DNA of 7,610 nucleotides from positions 1-7,610 of the forward strand of contig VAYF01000179.1 of NCBI GenBank assembly GCA_005883885.1, given 5' to 3'. Made by a program: the position numbers and the translations under genes. Under the pieces are notes generated by a model, which saw only the letters and a program-made list of their open reading frames with translations, was not told the origin of the DNA and ran no database searches. Within the stretch, counting starts at the first letter, position 1; each line of letters begins with the position of its first letter. This document shows positions 1-6,612 of this stretch, piece after piece. This DNA comes from Actinomycetota bacterium (GTDB lineage: Bacteria; Actinomycetota; UBA4738; HRBIN12).

Positions 1-87
1 CGCCAACCGGACCATGTCGACCCTGCCATGTTCGAAATCACGGGTTTCATCGGGTGTCTCGAAGCGCTTCGTCGTTGCCATGCCCAT
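1..87 (-). CDS. N-terminal fragment of a probable cupin-domain protein (runs off left edge)
   Basis: Read on the minus strand, an ATG at 87 opens a frame of 29 codons that is still open at base 1. It begins MGMATTKRFETPDETRDF and continues to MVRLA at the edge. A good ribosome binding site, AAGGAG at 100-95, lies 7 nt upstream of this ATG. A second in-frame ATG at 81 is further from it, so 87 is preferred. From memory, small single-domain cupin proteins of high-GC bacteria often start with a similar 'TTKRF-x-x-PDE-x-R' segment just before the beta-barrel. No metal-binding histidines are visible because the cupin core would lie outside the window. The gene is divergent from the ABC transporter with 117 nt between the starts. 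That a gene starts here is fairly secure; the cupin assignment rests on the N-terminus alone. Confidence 0.6.
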   Translation of the reverse strand, partial: MGMATTKRFETPDETRDFEHGRVDMVRLA

Positions 88-204
88 CTGCGGTCTCCTT
101 CTCTCTGGTGGCCGGTCAGTCAACAACCACTCGTGGGCGGGGGTCAATGCCATCCCCGCGCAGCCGACTGCAGCCAACCGCTGCCGGGGTAAGGTTCGCC
201 CCAC
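88..204. promoter_or_regulatory. Divergent intergenic region with a GC-rich dyad
   Basis: This 117-nt spacer separates the divergent starts at 87 (minus) and 205 (plus), so promoters for both directions should lie here. It contains an inverted repeat, GCGGGG at 137-142 and CCCCGC at 154-159, with an 11-nt interval, which could be an operator or chance in GC-rich DNA. A TTGACC lies on the minus strand within the interval, but I found no convincing -10 partner. A weak ribosome-binding stretch, GGGGTAAGG at 186-194, precedes the ABC ATPase start by 10 nt. No promoter can be assigned firmly. Confidence 0.3.
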
Positions 205-1128
205 ATGGGGGTGATCGAGCTTCACGGTCTCCGCAAGGAGTACCGACGCATCCGCGGCGGGCGGACGGTGGCCGTCGATGGGCTCGACCTGGAGGTCCCC
301 GACGGGGGTGTGTTCGGGTTCCTCGGGCCGAACGGTGCGGGCAAGACCACCACGATCCGATGCGTGCTCGGGCTGGTCCGACCGAACGCCGGCAGCCTCA
401 CGTTGCTGGGGGCCGACGTGTCGAGCGGCCTCGCGAGCGTGATCGGCAAGGTCGGCTCGATCGTAGAGCAACCCGCGCTCTTCACGCGGTTCACCGGCCG
501 CCGCAACCTGCAGATCCTCGGGCGGATCCACCGCGTCGGGCGAAGCACGATCGATGAGGTGCTCGAACGCGTGCGGCTGTCAGAGCGCGCCGACGACGCC
601 GTGCGCACCTACTCCCTGGGGATGAAGCAGCGACTGGGGATCGCCGCCGCGTTGTTGAAGGATCCGTCGGTGCTGCTCTTGGATGAACCGGCGAACGGAC
701 TGGACCCGGCGGGGATCGTCGAGGTCCGCGAGCTGATCCGCTCGCTCGGCGCCGAAGGGCGAACCGTCTTCGTGTCGAGCCACATCCTGTCCGAGGTGCA
801 GCAGACGGCCGATCGGGTCGCGATCATCGCGCGCGGCCGGCTCGTGAAGGCTGGGCCCGTGAACGAGGTGCTCGCCGCCGGCCGCGCGCGAGGACTCGTC
901 GTCAGGCTCTCGGATCTCCCCGCCGGCGCGCTCGCCCTGGCTGATGCGCAGATCCCGGCCGTCGTCGCGGGAGACACGCTCAGCGTTGACCTCCCGCCCG
1001 AACAGGCCGAGCGGGTGACGCGCGTGCTCGCAGCGAAGGACCTGTACGTGTCGGAGCTCCGGCCCGAGGAGATCGATCTGGAGACCGTCTTCTTGGAGCT
1101 GACGAAGGACGAAGGGCTCGGACCGTGA
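205..1128 (+). CDS. ABC transporter ATP-binding protein (ABC-2 / drug-export type)
   Basis: This 307-residue protein is the nucleotide-binding subunit of an ABC exporter: it hydrolyses ATP at the inner face of the membrane to drive its permease. All motifs are present in order: Walker A GPNGAGKT at residues 41-48, Q-loop Gln89, a degenerate signature YSLGMKQR at 136-143, Walker B VLLLDEP at 156-162 with catalytic Glu161, D-loop near 166, and switch His193 in SSHIL. The C-terminal 75 or so residues form the accessory region typical of the ABC-2 (CcmA/DrrA/BcrA-like) group and end in the common pattern ETVFLELT. SLGMKQR in place of LSGGQ is usual for this group and does not indicate a defect. 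The ATG at 205 follows a GGGGTAAGG stretch by 10 nt; an in-frame GTG at 211 is the alternative. The stop overlaps the permease start. Substrate cannot be told from the sequence. Confidence 0.93.
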   Translation: MGVIELHGLRKEYRRIRGGRTVAVDGLDLEVPDGGVFGFLGPNGAGKTTTIRCVLGLVRPNAGSLTLLGADVSSGLASVIGKVGSIVEQPALFTRFTGRRNLQILGRIHRVGRSTIDEVLERVRLSERADDAVRTYSLGMKQRLGIAAALLKDPSVLLLDEPANGLDPAGIVEVRELIRSLGAEGRTVFVSSHILSEVQQTADRVAIIARGRLVKAGPVNEVLAAGRARGLVVRLSDLPAGALALADAQIPAVVAGDTLSVDLPPEQAERVTRVLAAKDLYVSELRPEEIDLETVFLELTKDEGLGP

Positions 1129-2078
1129 TCGACCTGTTCCGTTCGGAGCTGTTGCGAGCACGATCGCGCCGGATCCTCCCGATGATGCTCGTCGGCGGCG
1201 TCTTGCTGATCGTGGTGGCGATGGTGATCGCGGGGGCCAACTCGCATAAGCCGACGCCGGCAGAGATCGCGTCCGCACAAGCTGCCTTCCAGAAGCAGTT
1301 CGCGAGTTGCATGCAGGGTCAGTTCCTCGGGCCAGGGGCGCAGCTTCCCCCGGGCTACACCTCGCTCGCCCAGTTCTGCGCCGACCAGGCGGCGCCGAAC
1401 GTCGAGACGGGCCTGCAGTTCCGCGACCTCGCGCTCGTGATCGAGCACTCAGGGACGTTCGTCGTCCTGCTCGGCGTTGCCCTCGCGGCCTCGCTCGGAG
1501 GCGCCGACTGGTCGGCCGGCACGATGACCACGCTGCTCACCTGGGAGCCACGGCGGATCCGCGTGCTCCTGGTCCGTGCGCTCGTCGTCGCGCTCCTGGT
1601 CGCGGTCGTCACGCTCCTGCTGCAGGGCGTGCTTATGGGAACGTTCAGCCTGGCGGTCGCTCTCCGGGGGACCAGTCTCGGCGCTCCACCGGGACTGGTC
1701 GGCACGGCCGTGCAGACCGCCCTTCGAGTCTCGACCGTGTCCGTGGGCTTCGGCCTGGTCGCGCTTTCGGTGGCAACCATCGGTCGTTCGACGGTCGCGG
1801 GGCTCGGCGTCCTCTTCGGGTATCTCGTGCTCTTCGAGGGGGTGATCGCGGGGTTCCGCCCGAGCATCCAGGACCGGCTCCTCGTGCGAGCCGGCGGGGT
1901 GATCGTGTCTCAGCAGCCTATCTACGACCAAGGCCCCGGATCGTTCTCTTCGAACGGGTCTTTCACCCAGCCTCCGGTGTTGCTCGGGCTCACGGAGGCG
2001 TGGGTCGTCGCGGCCGTCTATCTGGTGGTGCTGATGGTCCTCGCCCTCCTCGTGTTCCGTGCGCGCGACGTGAACTGA
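1125..2078 (+). CDS. ABC-2 type transporter permease
   Basis: This 317-residue integral membrane protein is the predicted channel subunit for the preceding ATPase. The GTG start lies inside the ATPase stop (GTGA, 4-nt overlap), which indicates translational coupling and near-equal subunit levels. Six hydrophobic segments are visible, at about residues 18-38, 105-125, 145-170, 198-220, 224-244 and 292-312, with a basic N-terminus (RARSRR) that should stay in the cytoplasm. Helices 1 and 2 are separated by a polar loop of about 65 residues, and helices 5 and 6 by a Ser/Gly/Gln-rich loop of about 45; both should face outward. The only two cysteines, 62 and 85, sit in the first outer loop and could form a disulfide. 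A short DWSAGTMTTLLTW stretch follows helix 2, as is common in ABC-2 permeases of the ABC2_membrane_2/NosY-like kind. The substrate is unknown. Confidence 0.87.
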   Translation: MIDLFRSELLRARSRRILPMMLVGGVLLIVVAMVIAGANSHKPTPAEIASAQAAFQKQFASCMQGQFLGPGAQLPPGYTSLAQFCADQAAPNVETGLQFRDLALVIEHSGTFVVLLGVALAASLGGADWSAGTMTTLLTWEPRRIRVLLVRALVVALLVAVVTLLLQGVLMGTFSLAVALRGTSLGAPPGLVGTAVQTALRVSTVSVGFGLVALSVATIGRSTVAGLGVLFGYLVLFEGVIAGFRPSIQDRLLVRAGGVIVSQQPIYDQGPGSFSSNGSFTQPPVLLGLTEAWVVAAVYLVVLMVLALLVFRARDVN

Positions 2079-2084
2079 CCGCCG

Positions 2085-2090
2085 TATACT
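2085..2090 (+). promoter_or_regulatory. Candidate -10 element (TATACT) for the DUF4446-bactofilin-serS cluster
   Basis: TATACT matches the sigma-70 consensus TATAAT at five of six positions and stands out as AT-rich in a GC-rich setting. It lies 7 nt after the permease stop. No good -35 hexamer sits 16-19 nt upstream; that region is GC-rich and still permease coding sequence. Weak -35 elements are common in actinobacterial promoters. A transcript would begin near 2096-2101. Read-through from the ABC operon is the alternative. Confidence 0.4.
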
Positions 2091-2101
2091 TCGGTCCCTC
2101 A

Positions 2102-2128
2102 CGAAACCGCCTCTGACGTGCGGTTCCG
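2102..2128 (+). other. Small hairpin in the leader of the DUF4446 gene
   Basis: AACCGC at 2105-2110 pairs perfectly with GCGGTT at 2120-2125 around a 9-nt loop. After one mismatch, two further pairs (2102-2103 with 2127-2128) extend the stem. It lies just downstream of the TATACT element, so it would form the extreme 5' end of the mRNA. It has no following T-run, so it is not a classical intrinsic terminator. It covers the upstream GTG at 2118, which makes that codon a poor start. It could protect the 5' end or be chance. Confidence 0.3.
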
Positions 2129-2159
2129 CCCCGTCGAGAACATCCGGAGGCCGATGCGG

Positions 2160-2642
2160 ATGACGCTTTCCGCCCACACGCTGACGCTGGTCGCCCTGAT
2201 CGCGATCGGGTTGTCGCTGCTGGCGATCGGCTTCGTCGTGTTCGCCGGCGGACAGGGAGGCCGGGAGCCGTCGAACGTCCTGACGGGCGACGATGCCGTC
2301 GGTGCGCTCATCGGGAAGATCGAGCGTCTCGAGCAGGCGGTCCGGGCGTTGAACGGCACCGACCGTCGTCAGCAGTTCCAGATCGAGGGCAGCGTTCGAC
2401 GGGTGGCGCTCCTGCGCTACGACGCGTTCGAAGATGTCGGTGGCCGGCTCTCCTTCTCGTGCGCGATGCTCGACGAGCACGGAACGGGTGTGGTCCTGAC
2501 GTCGATCAATGGACGACAGGAGACACGCGTGTACGCCAAGCCCGTTACCGCGGGGACGAGCACGTACAACCTGTCGGCCGAAGAGGAAGAGGCGATCAGG
2601 CAGGCGATGACGGAAGATCACGAGGCGGCCGAGGCTCGATGA
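2160..2642 (+). CDS. DUF4446 family protein, single-pass membrane anchored
   Basis: This protein of 160 residues has an N-terminal hydrophobic helix at about residues 6-29, a polar stretch with a short helical segment (about 44-65, GALIGKIERLEQAVRAL), and a conserved C-terminal domain at about 75-150. That domain carries the hallmark run of DUF4446 (Pfam PF14584): RYDAFEDVGGRLSFSCAMLD, then GVVLTSINGR, then an acidic helix EEEEAI. The family's biochemical function is unknown. With few positive charges before the helix, topology is uncertain, but a cytoplasmic C-terminal domain is the usual expectation. I chose the ATG at 2160 because GGAGG at 2146-2150 lies 9 nt upstream; the ATG at 2154 is too close to it, and a GTG at 2118 sits in a hairpin. 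The stop overlaps the bactofilin start (ATGA), so the two are coupled. Family assignment is strong; the start is less certain. Confidence 0.87.
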   Translation: MTLSAHTLTLVALIAIGLSLLAIGFVVFAGGQGGREPSNVLTGDDAVGALIGKIERLEQAVRALNGTDRRQQFQIEGSVRRVALLRYDAFEDVGGRLSFSCAMLDEHGTGVVLTSINGRQETRVYAKPVTAGTSTYNLSAEEEEAIRQAMTEDHEAAEAR

Positions 2643-3148
2643 TCTGGCGACGCGACGATGCGGAGCCCGAACAGGCGGAACCACCGCGTGTGCCGGCTCC
2701 CCCGGAACGAAAGGACAGGGACATGGCCGAGAACGGCGAGGTCACGATCGTCGGAACGGGCGCGCGTCTGGAAGGCAACGTGGTGTCCGCAGGCAACCTG
2801 CGGATCGACGGCCAGGTGAAAGGTCAGATCAACGCGGACGGCGACGTCGTGCTTTCACCGCAGTCGCAGGTCGAGGCCGACATCCGCTCGCAGAACGTCA
2901 GCGTTGCCGGCCGGTTCAAGGGCAACATCCTCGTCAAGGGCAAGGCGCACCTCGCGCGCGGGGGACGTATCGACGGGAACATCACGTCGAAGACCCTCGT
3001 CGTCGAGGAGGGCGGCATCTTCCACGGGCAGAGCAACATGGACGCCGGAGCCGGATCAGGCTCGCCGCCGGCGCAGGTCGCGCAGCAGTCCGCCGGTGCG
3101 GCGCCGAAGGAGGGGGAGGAGAAGAAGCCCAACCAAGTGAAGGTGTGA
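2639..3148 (+). CDS. Bactofilin (polymer-forming cytoskeletal protein)
   Basis: Bactofilins assemble without nucleotide into filaments on the inner face of the membrane and scaffold cell-wall or polarity proteins. In this 169-residue protein, residues 33-132 show the right-handed beta-helix pattern: repeated short strands with Gly turns such as GTGARLEG, AGNLRIDGQVKG, DGDVVLS, GRFKGNI, GRIDGNI and LVVEEGGIFHG. A Pro/Glu-rich N-terminal tail (1-28, MIWRRDD...) and an Ala/Gly/Lys-rich C-terminal tail flank this core, as is usual in the family. The chosen ATG overlaps the upstream stop (ATGA). An internal ATG at 2723 with its own AAAGGA site would give a 141-residue form lacking the N-tail. In some bactofilins a short hydrophobic N-terminus targets the membrane, and MIWRR could do this, which favours the longer start. 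The family call is very secure; the start is moderately so. Confidence 0.9.
   Translation: MIWRRDDAEPEQAEPPRVPAPPERKDRDMAENGEVTIVGTGARLEGNVVSAGNLRIDGQVKGQINADGDVVLSPQSQVEADIRSQNVSVAGRFKGNILVKGKAHLARGGRIDGNITSKTLVVEEGGIFHGQSNMDAGAGSGSPPAQVAQQSAGAAPKEGEEKKPNQVKV
2710..2725 (+). promoter_or_regulatory. Internal ribosome binding site and alternative bactofilin start
   Basis: AAAGGA at 2710-2715 lies 7 nt before an in-frame ATG at 2723. This is better spacing than the GAGG at 2631-2634, which is only 4 nt from the longer start at 2639. Initiation here would begin the protein at MAENGEVTIVG, just before the beta-helical core. Either this is the true start, or both are used. Confidence 0.45.
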
Positions 3149-3152
3149 CCGC

Positions 3153-4424
3153 ATGCTCGACATCAAGCTGATCCGGGAAGACCCGGAGCCGTTCCGCACG
3201 GCGCTCGCCCGGAGGGGTTTGGCGGAGCGCGTCGATGAGCTGTTGGCGGCGGACGAACGACGCCGCCAGCTGACCGGGCGCGTCGAGGAGCTCCGAGCGG
3301 AGCAGAACCGCGCATCGAAGGCGATCGGCCGGGCCTCCGGCGATGAGAAGCGAACGCTGATCGGCGAGGTCGCCAAGGTGAGCGCCGAGCTGAAGGAGTT
3401 CGAGCCGGAGCTCGCCGAAGCCGAAACCGCGCTCACCCTGCTCCTGGCGTCCACGCCCAACCTGCCGCACCCGAGCGCTCCCGACGGGTTCACCGACGAG
3501 GACGCGGTCGAGATCCGCCGGCACGGCGATCTGCCGAAGTTCGATTTCGAGCCGAAGGATCACGCCGAGCTCGGCGTAGCCCTTGGGGTGCTCGACGTGG
3601 AGCGAGGCGCGCGAACGAGCGGGTCGCGGTTCGTCTACCTGCTCGGCGATGTCGTGTTCGTTCAGTTCGCACTGATGCGCAACGCGATGGACGTCCTCGT
3701 GGAGAAAGGATTCACGCCGTCGATCCCGCCGGTCCTCGTGCGCGAAGAGACGATGTTCGCGTCGGCGTTCCTCCCGACCGACGAGGTCAACATCTACCGG
3801 ACGGATGCGGACCAGCTCTATCTGGTCGGGACGTCGGAAGTCTCGCTGGCGGCCCTGCACATGGAGGAGATCCTGGACGAAGGCGCTCTTCCTCTGCGGT
3901 ATGCGGGCTATTCGACTTGCTTCCGCCGAGAGGCCGGTTCGTACGGGAAGGACCTCGGCGGCATGTTCCGCGTCCACCAGTTCGACAAGGTCGAGATGTT
4001 CTCCTTCGCGACCCCGGAGTCGAGCTGGGACGAGCACGAGTTCCTCGTCTCGATCGAGGAAGAGATCATCGGCGGGCTGGACATCCCGTACCGGATCGTG
4101 AACATCGCAGCCGGCGATCTGGGCGGCGCGGCGGCTAAGAAATACGACCTCGAAGCGTGGTTACCGGGGCAGGGGCGGTACCGCGAGCTCACGTCGTGCT
4201 CGAACTACACCGATTACGGCGCGCGCCGTGCGCAGACGCGGATGCGTCGTCAAGACGGCTCGGTGGAGACGCTCCACACGCTGAACGGAACCGCCACGGC
4301 GATCGGCCGGACCCTGATCGCCATCATGGAGAACCATCAGCAAGCCGACGGCTCCGTCGTCATCCCCGAGCATCTGTGGCAGTACCTGCCGGAACGGGCG
4401 AGGGTGCTGACCCCTCGCGCCTAG
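3153..4424 (+). CDS. serS: Seryl-tRNA synthetase
   Basis: This enzyme charges tRNA-Ser (and tRNA-Sec where present) with serine, using ATP, in the cytoplasm. At 423 residues it is full length for a bacterial SerRS. The N-terminus MLDIKLIREDPE is typical. Residues about 28-98 form the antiparallel coiled-coil arm that binds the long variable arm of the tRNA. The class II catalytic core follows: motif 1 around 173-195 (MRNAMDVLVEKGF...PP), the TSE loop at 227-229, motif 2 with FRRE at 257-260 and GMFRVHQFDK after it, Glu281, the SCSNYTDYGARR region near 348-359, and motif 3 GTATAIGRTL at 379-388 with Arg386. GAAGG at 3139-3143 lies 9 nt before the ATG. The gene starts 4 nt after the bactofilin stop, so it is probably cotranscribed; there is no room for a T-box leader. 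It converges on the PAS gene with a 16-nt gap. Confidence 0.98.
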   Translation: MLDIKLIREDPEPFRTALARRGLAERVDELLAADERRRQLTGRVEELRAEQNRASKAIGRASGDEKRTLIGEVAKVSAELKEFEPELAEAETALTLLLASTPNLPHPSAPDGFTDEDAVEIRRHGDLPKFDFEPKDHAELGVALGVLDVERGARTSGSRFVYLLGDVVFVQFALMRNAMDVLVEKGFTPSIPPVLVREETMFASAFLPTDEVNIYRTDADQLYLVGTSEVSLAALHMEEILDEGALPLRYAGYSTCFRREAGSYGKDLGGMFRVHQFDKVEMFSFATPESSWDEHEFLVSIEEEIIGGLDIPYRIVNIAAGDLGGAAAKKYDLEAWLPGQGRYRELTSCSNYTDYGARRAQTRMRRQDGSVETLHTLNGTATAIGRTLIAIMENHQQADGSVVIPEHLWQYLPERARVLTPRA

Positions 4425-4440
4425 TGCAGAACGACGACCT

Positions 4441-6606
4441 CTAGCCCTGCTGGTCCGCTTGATCTTCGACGGGAGCCTGAACCGGTTCCTCCGGCGCGTG
4501 CCGCGACGTGACGTCGATCGTGACCCCATGCCAGGTCTCCGGTTCCCATCCGCGCGGCGTCACCCGGCGGCCAACGCCGTGGATCCACCGGACCGAACCA
4601 TCACGATGGATCACGCGGTACTCGTCGTCCCACCTTCCGGTGCGATCGGATCCTTCGTTCGCTCGTACGACGCGCTCACGATCGTCCGGATGCACGAGCC
4701 GCGAGAAGTGGTACGGCTCCGCCATGAGCTCCTCAGACGTGTAGCCCACGAGCTCGTGCACCTGCGCACCCATGAAGACGTACCGGGTCCATCCGGAGTC
4801 CGCGTCCTGGGTATGGGTCCAGGGGACGGCGGGCATCCCGTCGACCAGATCGCGCAGGATCGCATGCTCGGCGGCGAGCGCATCCTCGGCCGCCCGGCGG
4901 GTCGTCACGTCGAGCATCACGCCTTGGAATCGGATCGGCCGGCCGATCTCGTCTCGCCCGACGCATCGGCCTCGATCGTTCAGCCAGACGATCCGACCGT
5001 CGGCGGCGATCATCCGGTAGTCGACGTCCCACGGTTCCCCGCGTTCTGCGTTGGCCCGCGTCTGCGCCACGACCTGGTCGCGATCATCCGGGTGCATCAG
5101 CTCGAACCACCGTGCGGGCTCCTTCCATGTTTCGCGCGGCAGTCCGAGGATCTCCGACATCAGCGGTCCCACGTACCGCATCTCGATCCGCAGCTGCTCC
5201 CCGTGGTCGACCTCGAAGCTGTACGGGACCATCGGGCCGAGTTCGGCGAGCTCGCGGAACCTTTGCTCCGCCTCGGCCGCCTTGCGCTCGGCATCCAGTC
5301 GCGCCGTGAGGTCGATCAGGACCCCTTGGAACAGGAACGGCGCGCCCGCGGTGTTGCGAGCGAGCATCGTGGCGCGGTCGAGCACCTGCACCACCCCGCC
5401 GTTCTTGTCGAAGTAGCGGTATTGCAACTCGAACGGTTCGCCGGTGCTGCAGCTGTGTTCCCACGCGCCCGCGACCCGATCGCGGTCGTGCGGGTGCAGT
5501 CGGCTCATCCGGATCCGGTCGTCCTGCCATTCGATCGCCGTGAAGCCGAGGAGCTCCTCGATCTGCGGGCTCGCGTACGAGTGGTCCCGGCCGTCGTCGG
5601 ACGCGGCCACCTGTCGCCGATAGACGACCGCGGGCAGATCCTCGACGAGGTTCCGGAAGCGCTCCTCGGCGGACCGAAGCTCCCCTTCGACCCGGCGCCG
5701 CTCGTCGATCTCGAGGGTCATGAGCTCGTTCGCGTCCTCCAGCTGCGCGGTCCGGGCCAGCACGCGGAACTCGAGGTCGTCGTTCGAGGTCCGCAGCCCC
5801 TCCTCCGCTTCCTTCTGTGCGGTGATGTCCACCATCACGCCCTGCCAGTTGAGCGGGCGGCCGTCCTGATCACGCAGGAGGACGGCCTGGTCACGGACCC
5901 AGACCACGCGTCCGTCGGCGGCGATCACCCGGTACTCCCGCGACCAGGGACCACCCGTCGCGCTATGAAGGTCATGGGCGGCGAGCTCTATCTCGCGATC
6001 GTCCGGGTGCAGCAACTCTACCCAGATGTCCTGCTGGTCGAGCCACTCTTCCCGGGTGTAGCCGAACAGGGCCTCGATGTGGGGACTCGCGTAGAGGGTG
6101 CGCCGCTGGTCGTCGAGGCCCATCTGGTAGACGACCGCAGGGATGCCCTCGACGAGCGCCCGGTACCGGGCTTCGCTGGTCGCCAGCTCCCGCTCGGCCT
6201 GGACACGGTCCGTGATGTCGATGAGCACACCGCGCCAATGGAGTCGGTTGCCATCCGCGTCGCGGATCAGGGCGGAATGATCGTGCACCCACGCCTCTGT
6301 CCCGTCGGAGCGGACGTATCGGAATTCACGGTCGAAGGGTCCTCCCTGATCGAAGGCGACGTTCCACGCCTCGAGGACGCCGGCAAGGTCGTCGGGATGG
6401 ATCACCCGCACCCAGGCTGGGCCGGCCTCGTAGAAGAACGCCGGCGGGTACCCGAGGATCGCTTCGACGTTCGGACTGATGTATAGGGTGTTCGGGAGCC
6501 TCTCGTCGGAGTCGATGTAGATCACGGCCGGAAGGTGCTCGACGATCGACCGCATGTCTGCTTCCGGGTCGGAGCCGTGCGGGATCCAAGAGACGTCGCT
6601 GGTCAC
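4441..6606 (-). CDS. Protein of five tandem PAS/PAC domains without an output domain
   Basis: PAS domains bind small ligands or cofactors or mediate protein contacts. This 721-residue protein has five PAS_3-type modules, at about residues 18-134, 148-262, 318-435, 450-568 and 584-700. Each carries the HPDD motif (HPHD in the third) and ends in a PAC-like strand and [IV]D[ILV]T pattern such as GVLIDIT or GVMLDVT. Between modules 2 and 3, residues 266-318 form a charged coiled coil (LEFRVLARTAQLEDAN...EIDERRRVE), a linker common in sensor kinases and cyclic-di-GMP enzymes. Only an acidic, Gln-rich tail of about 20 residues follows module 5. There is no kinase, GGDEF, EAL, HTH or transmembrane segment, and the serS stop lies 16 nt beyond. 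Starts: GTG at 6606 is chosen because the frame upstream overlaps the hydrolase and is Arg-rich shadow; an ATG at 6555, right at the first PAS, is the alternative. Lysine is very rare (4 residues, against about 79 arginines). Confidence 0.9.
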   Translation of the reverse strand: MTSDVSWIPHGSDPEADMRSIVEHLPAVIYIDSDERLPNTLYISPNVEAILGYPPAFFYEAGPAWVRVIHPDDLAGVLEAWNVAFDQGGPFDREFRYVRSDGTEAWVHDHSALIRDADGNRLHWRGVLIDITDRVQAERELATSEARYRALVEGIPAVVYQMGLDDQRRTLYASPHIEALFGYTREEWLDQQDIWVELLHPDDREIELAAHDLHSATGGPWSREYRVIAADGRVVWVRDQAVLLRDQDGRPLNWQGVMVDITAQKEAEEGLRTSNDDLEFRVLARTAQLEDANELMTLEIDERRRVEGELRSAEERFRNLVEDLPAVVYRRQVAASDDGRDHSYASPQIEELLGFTAIEWQDDRIRMSRLHPHDRDRVAGAWEHSCSTGEPFELQYRYFDKNGGVVQVLDRATMLARNTAGAPFLFQGVLIDLTARLDAERKAAEAEQRFRELAELGPMVPYSFEVDHGEQLRIEMRYVGPLMSEILGLPRETWKEPARWFELMHPDDRDQVVAQTRANAERGEPWDVDYRMIAADGRIVWLNDRGRCVGRDEIGRPIRFQGVMLDVTTRRAAEDALAAEHAILRDLVDGMPAVPWTHTQDADSGWTRYVFMGAQVHELVGYTSEELMAEPYHFSRLVHPDDRERVVRANEGSDRTGRWDDEYRVIHRDGSVRWIHGVGRRVTPRGWEPETWHGVTIDVTSRHAPEEPVQAPVEDQADQQG

Positions 6607-6612
6607 CGCTGC

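Noticed and set aside
60..71. 12-bp palindrome CGAAGCGCTTCG
   Set aside because: It lies within the coding part of the partial minus-strand gene, where it encodes conserved-looking residues (KRFE), and GC-rich palindromes of this length occur by chance.
2118..2159. GTG at 2118 as the start of the DUF4446 protein
   Set aside because: It has no ribosome binding site at useful spacing and lies inside a hairpin. GGAGG at 2146-2150 points to the ATG at 2160.
2459..2638. Upstream extension of the bactofilin frame to an ATG at 2459
   Set aside because: The extra 60 residues overlap the conserved core of DUF4446 in another frame and read as Arg/Gly/Asp-rich noise. Starts at 2639 or 2723 fit the family.
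1449..2684. A 411-codon minus-strand open frame opposite the permease and DUF4446 genes
   Set aside because: It spans two convincingly coding plus-strand genes and their spacer. The product is Arg/Asp/His-rich low-complexity sequence, typical of an antisense shadow.
2982..4037. A 351-codon minus-strand open frame opposite bactofilin and serS
   Set aside because: It covers the catalytic core of serS and the end of bactofilin in antisense and shows no family pattern.
4459..6486. A 675-codon open frame on the plus strand opposite the PAS gene
   Set aside because: It is the complement of a very GC-rich, arginine-rich gene, where stop codons are rare in the antisense frames. Its product is rich in Val, Arg, His and Asp with no recognisable domain, while the minus strand carries clear PAS motifs throughout.
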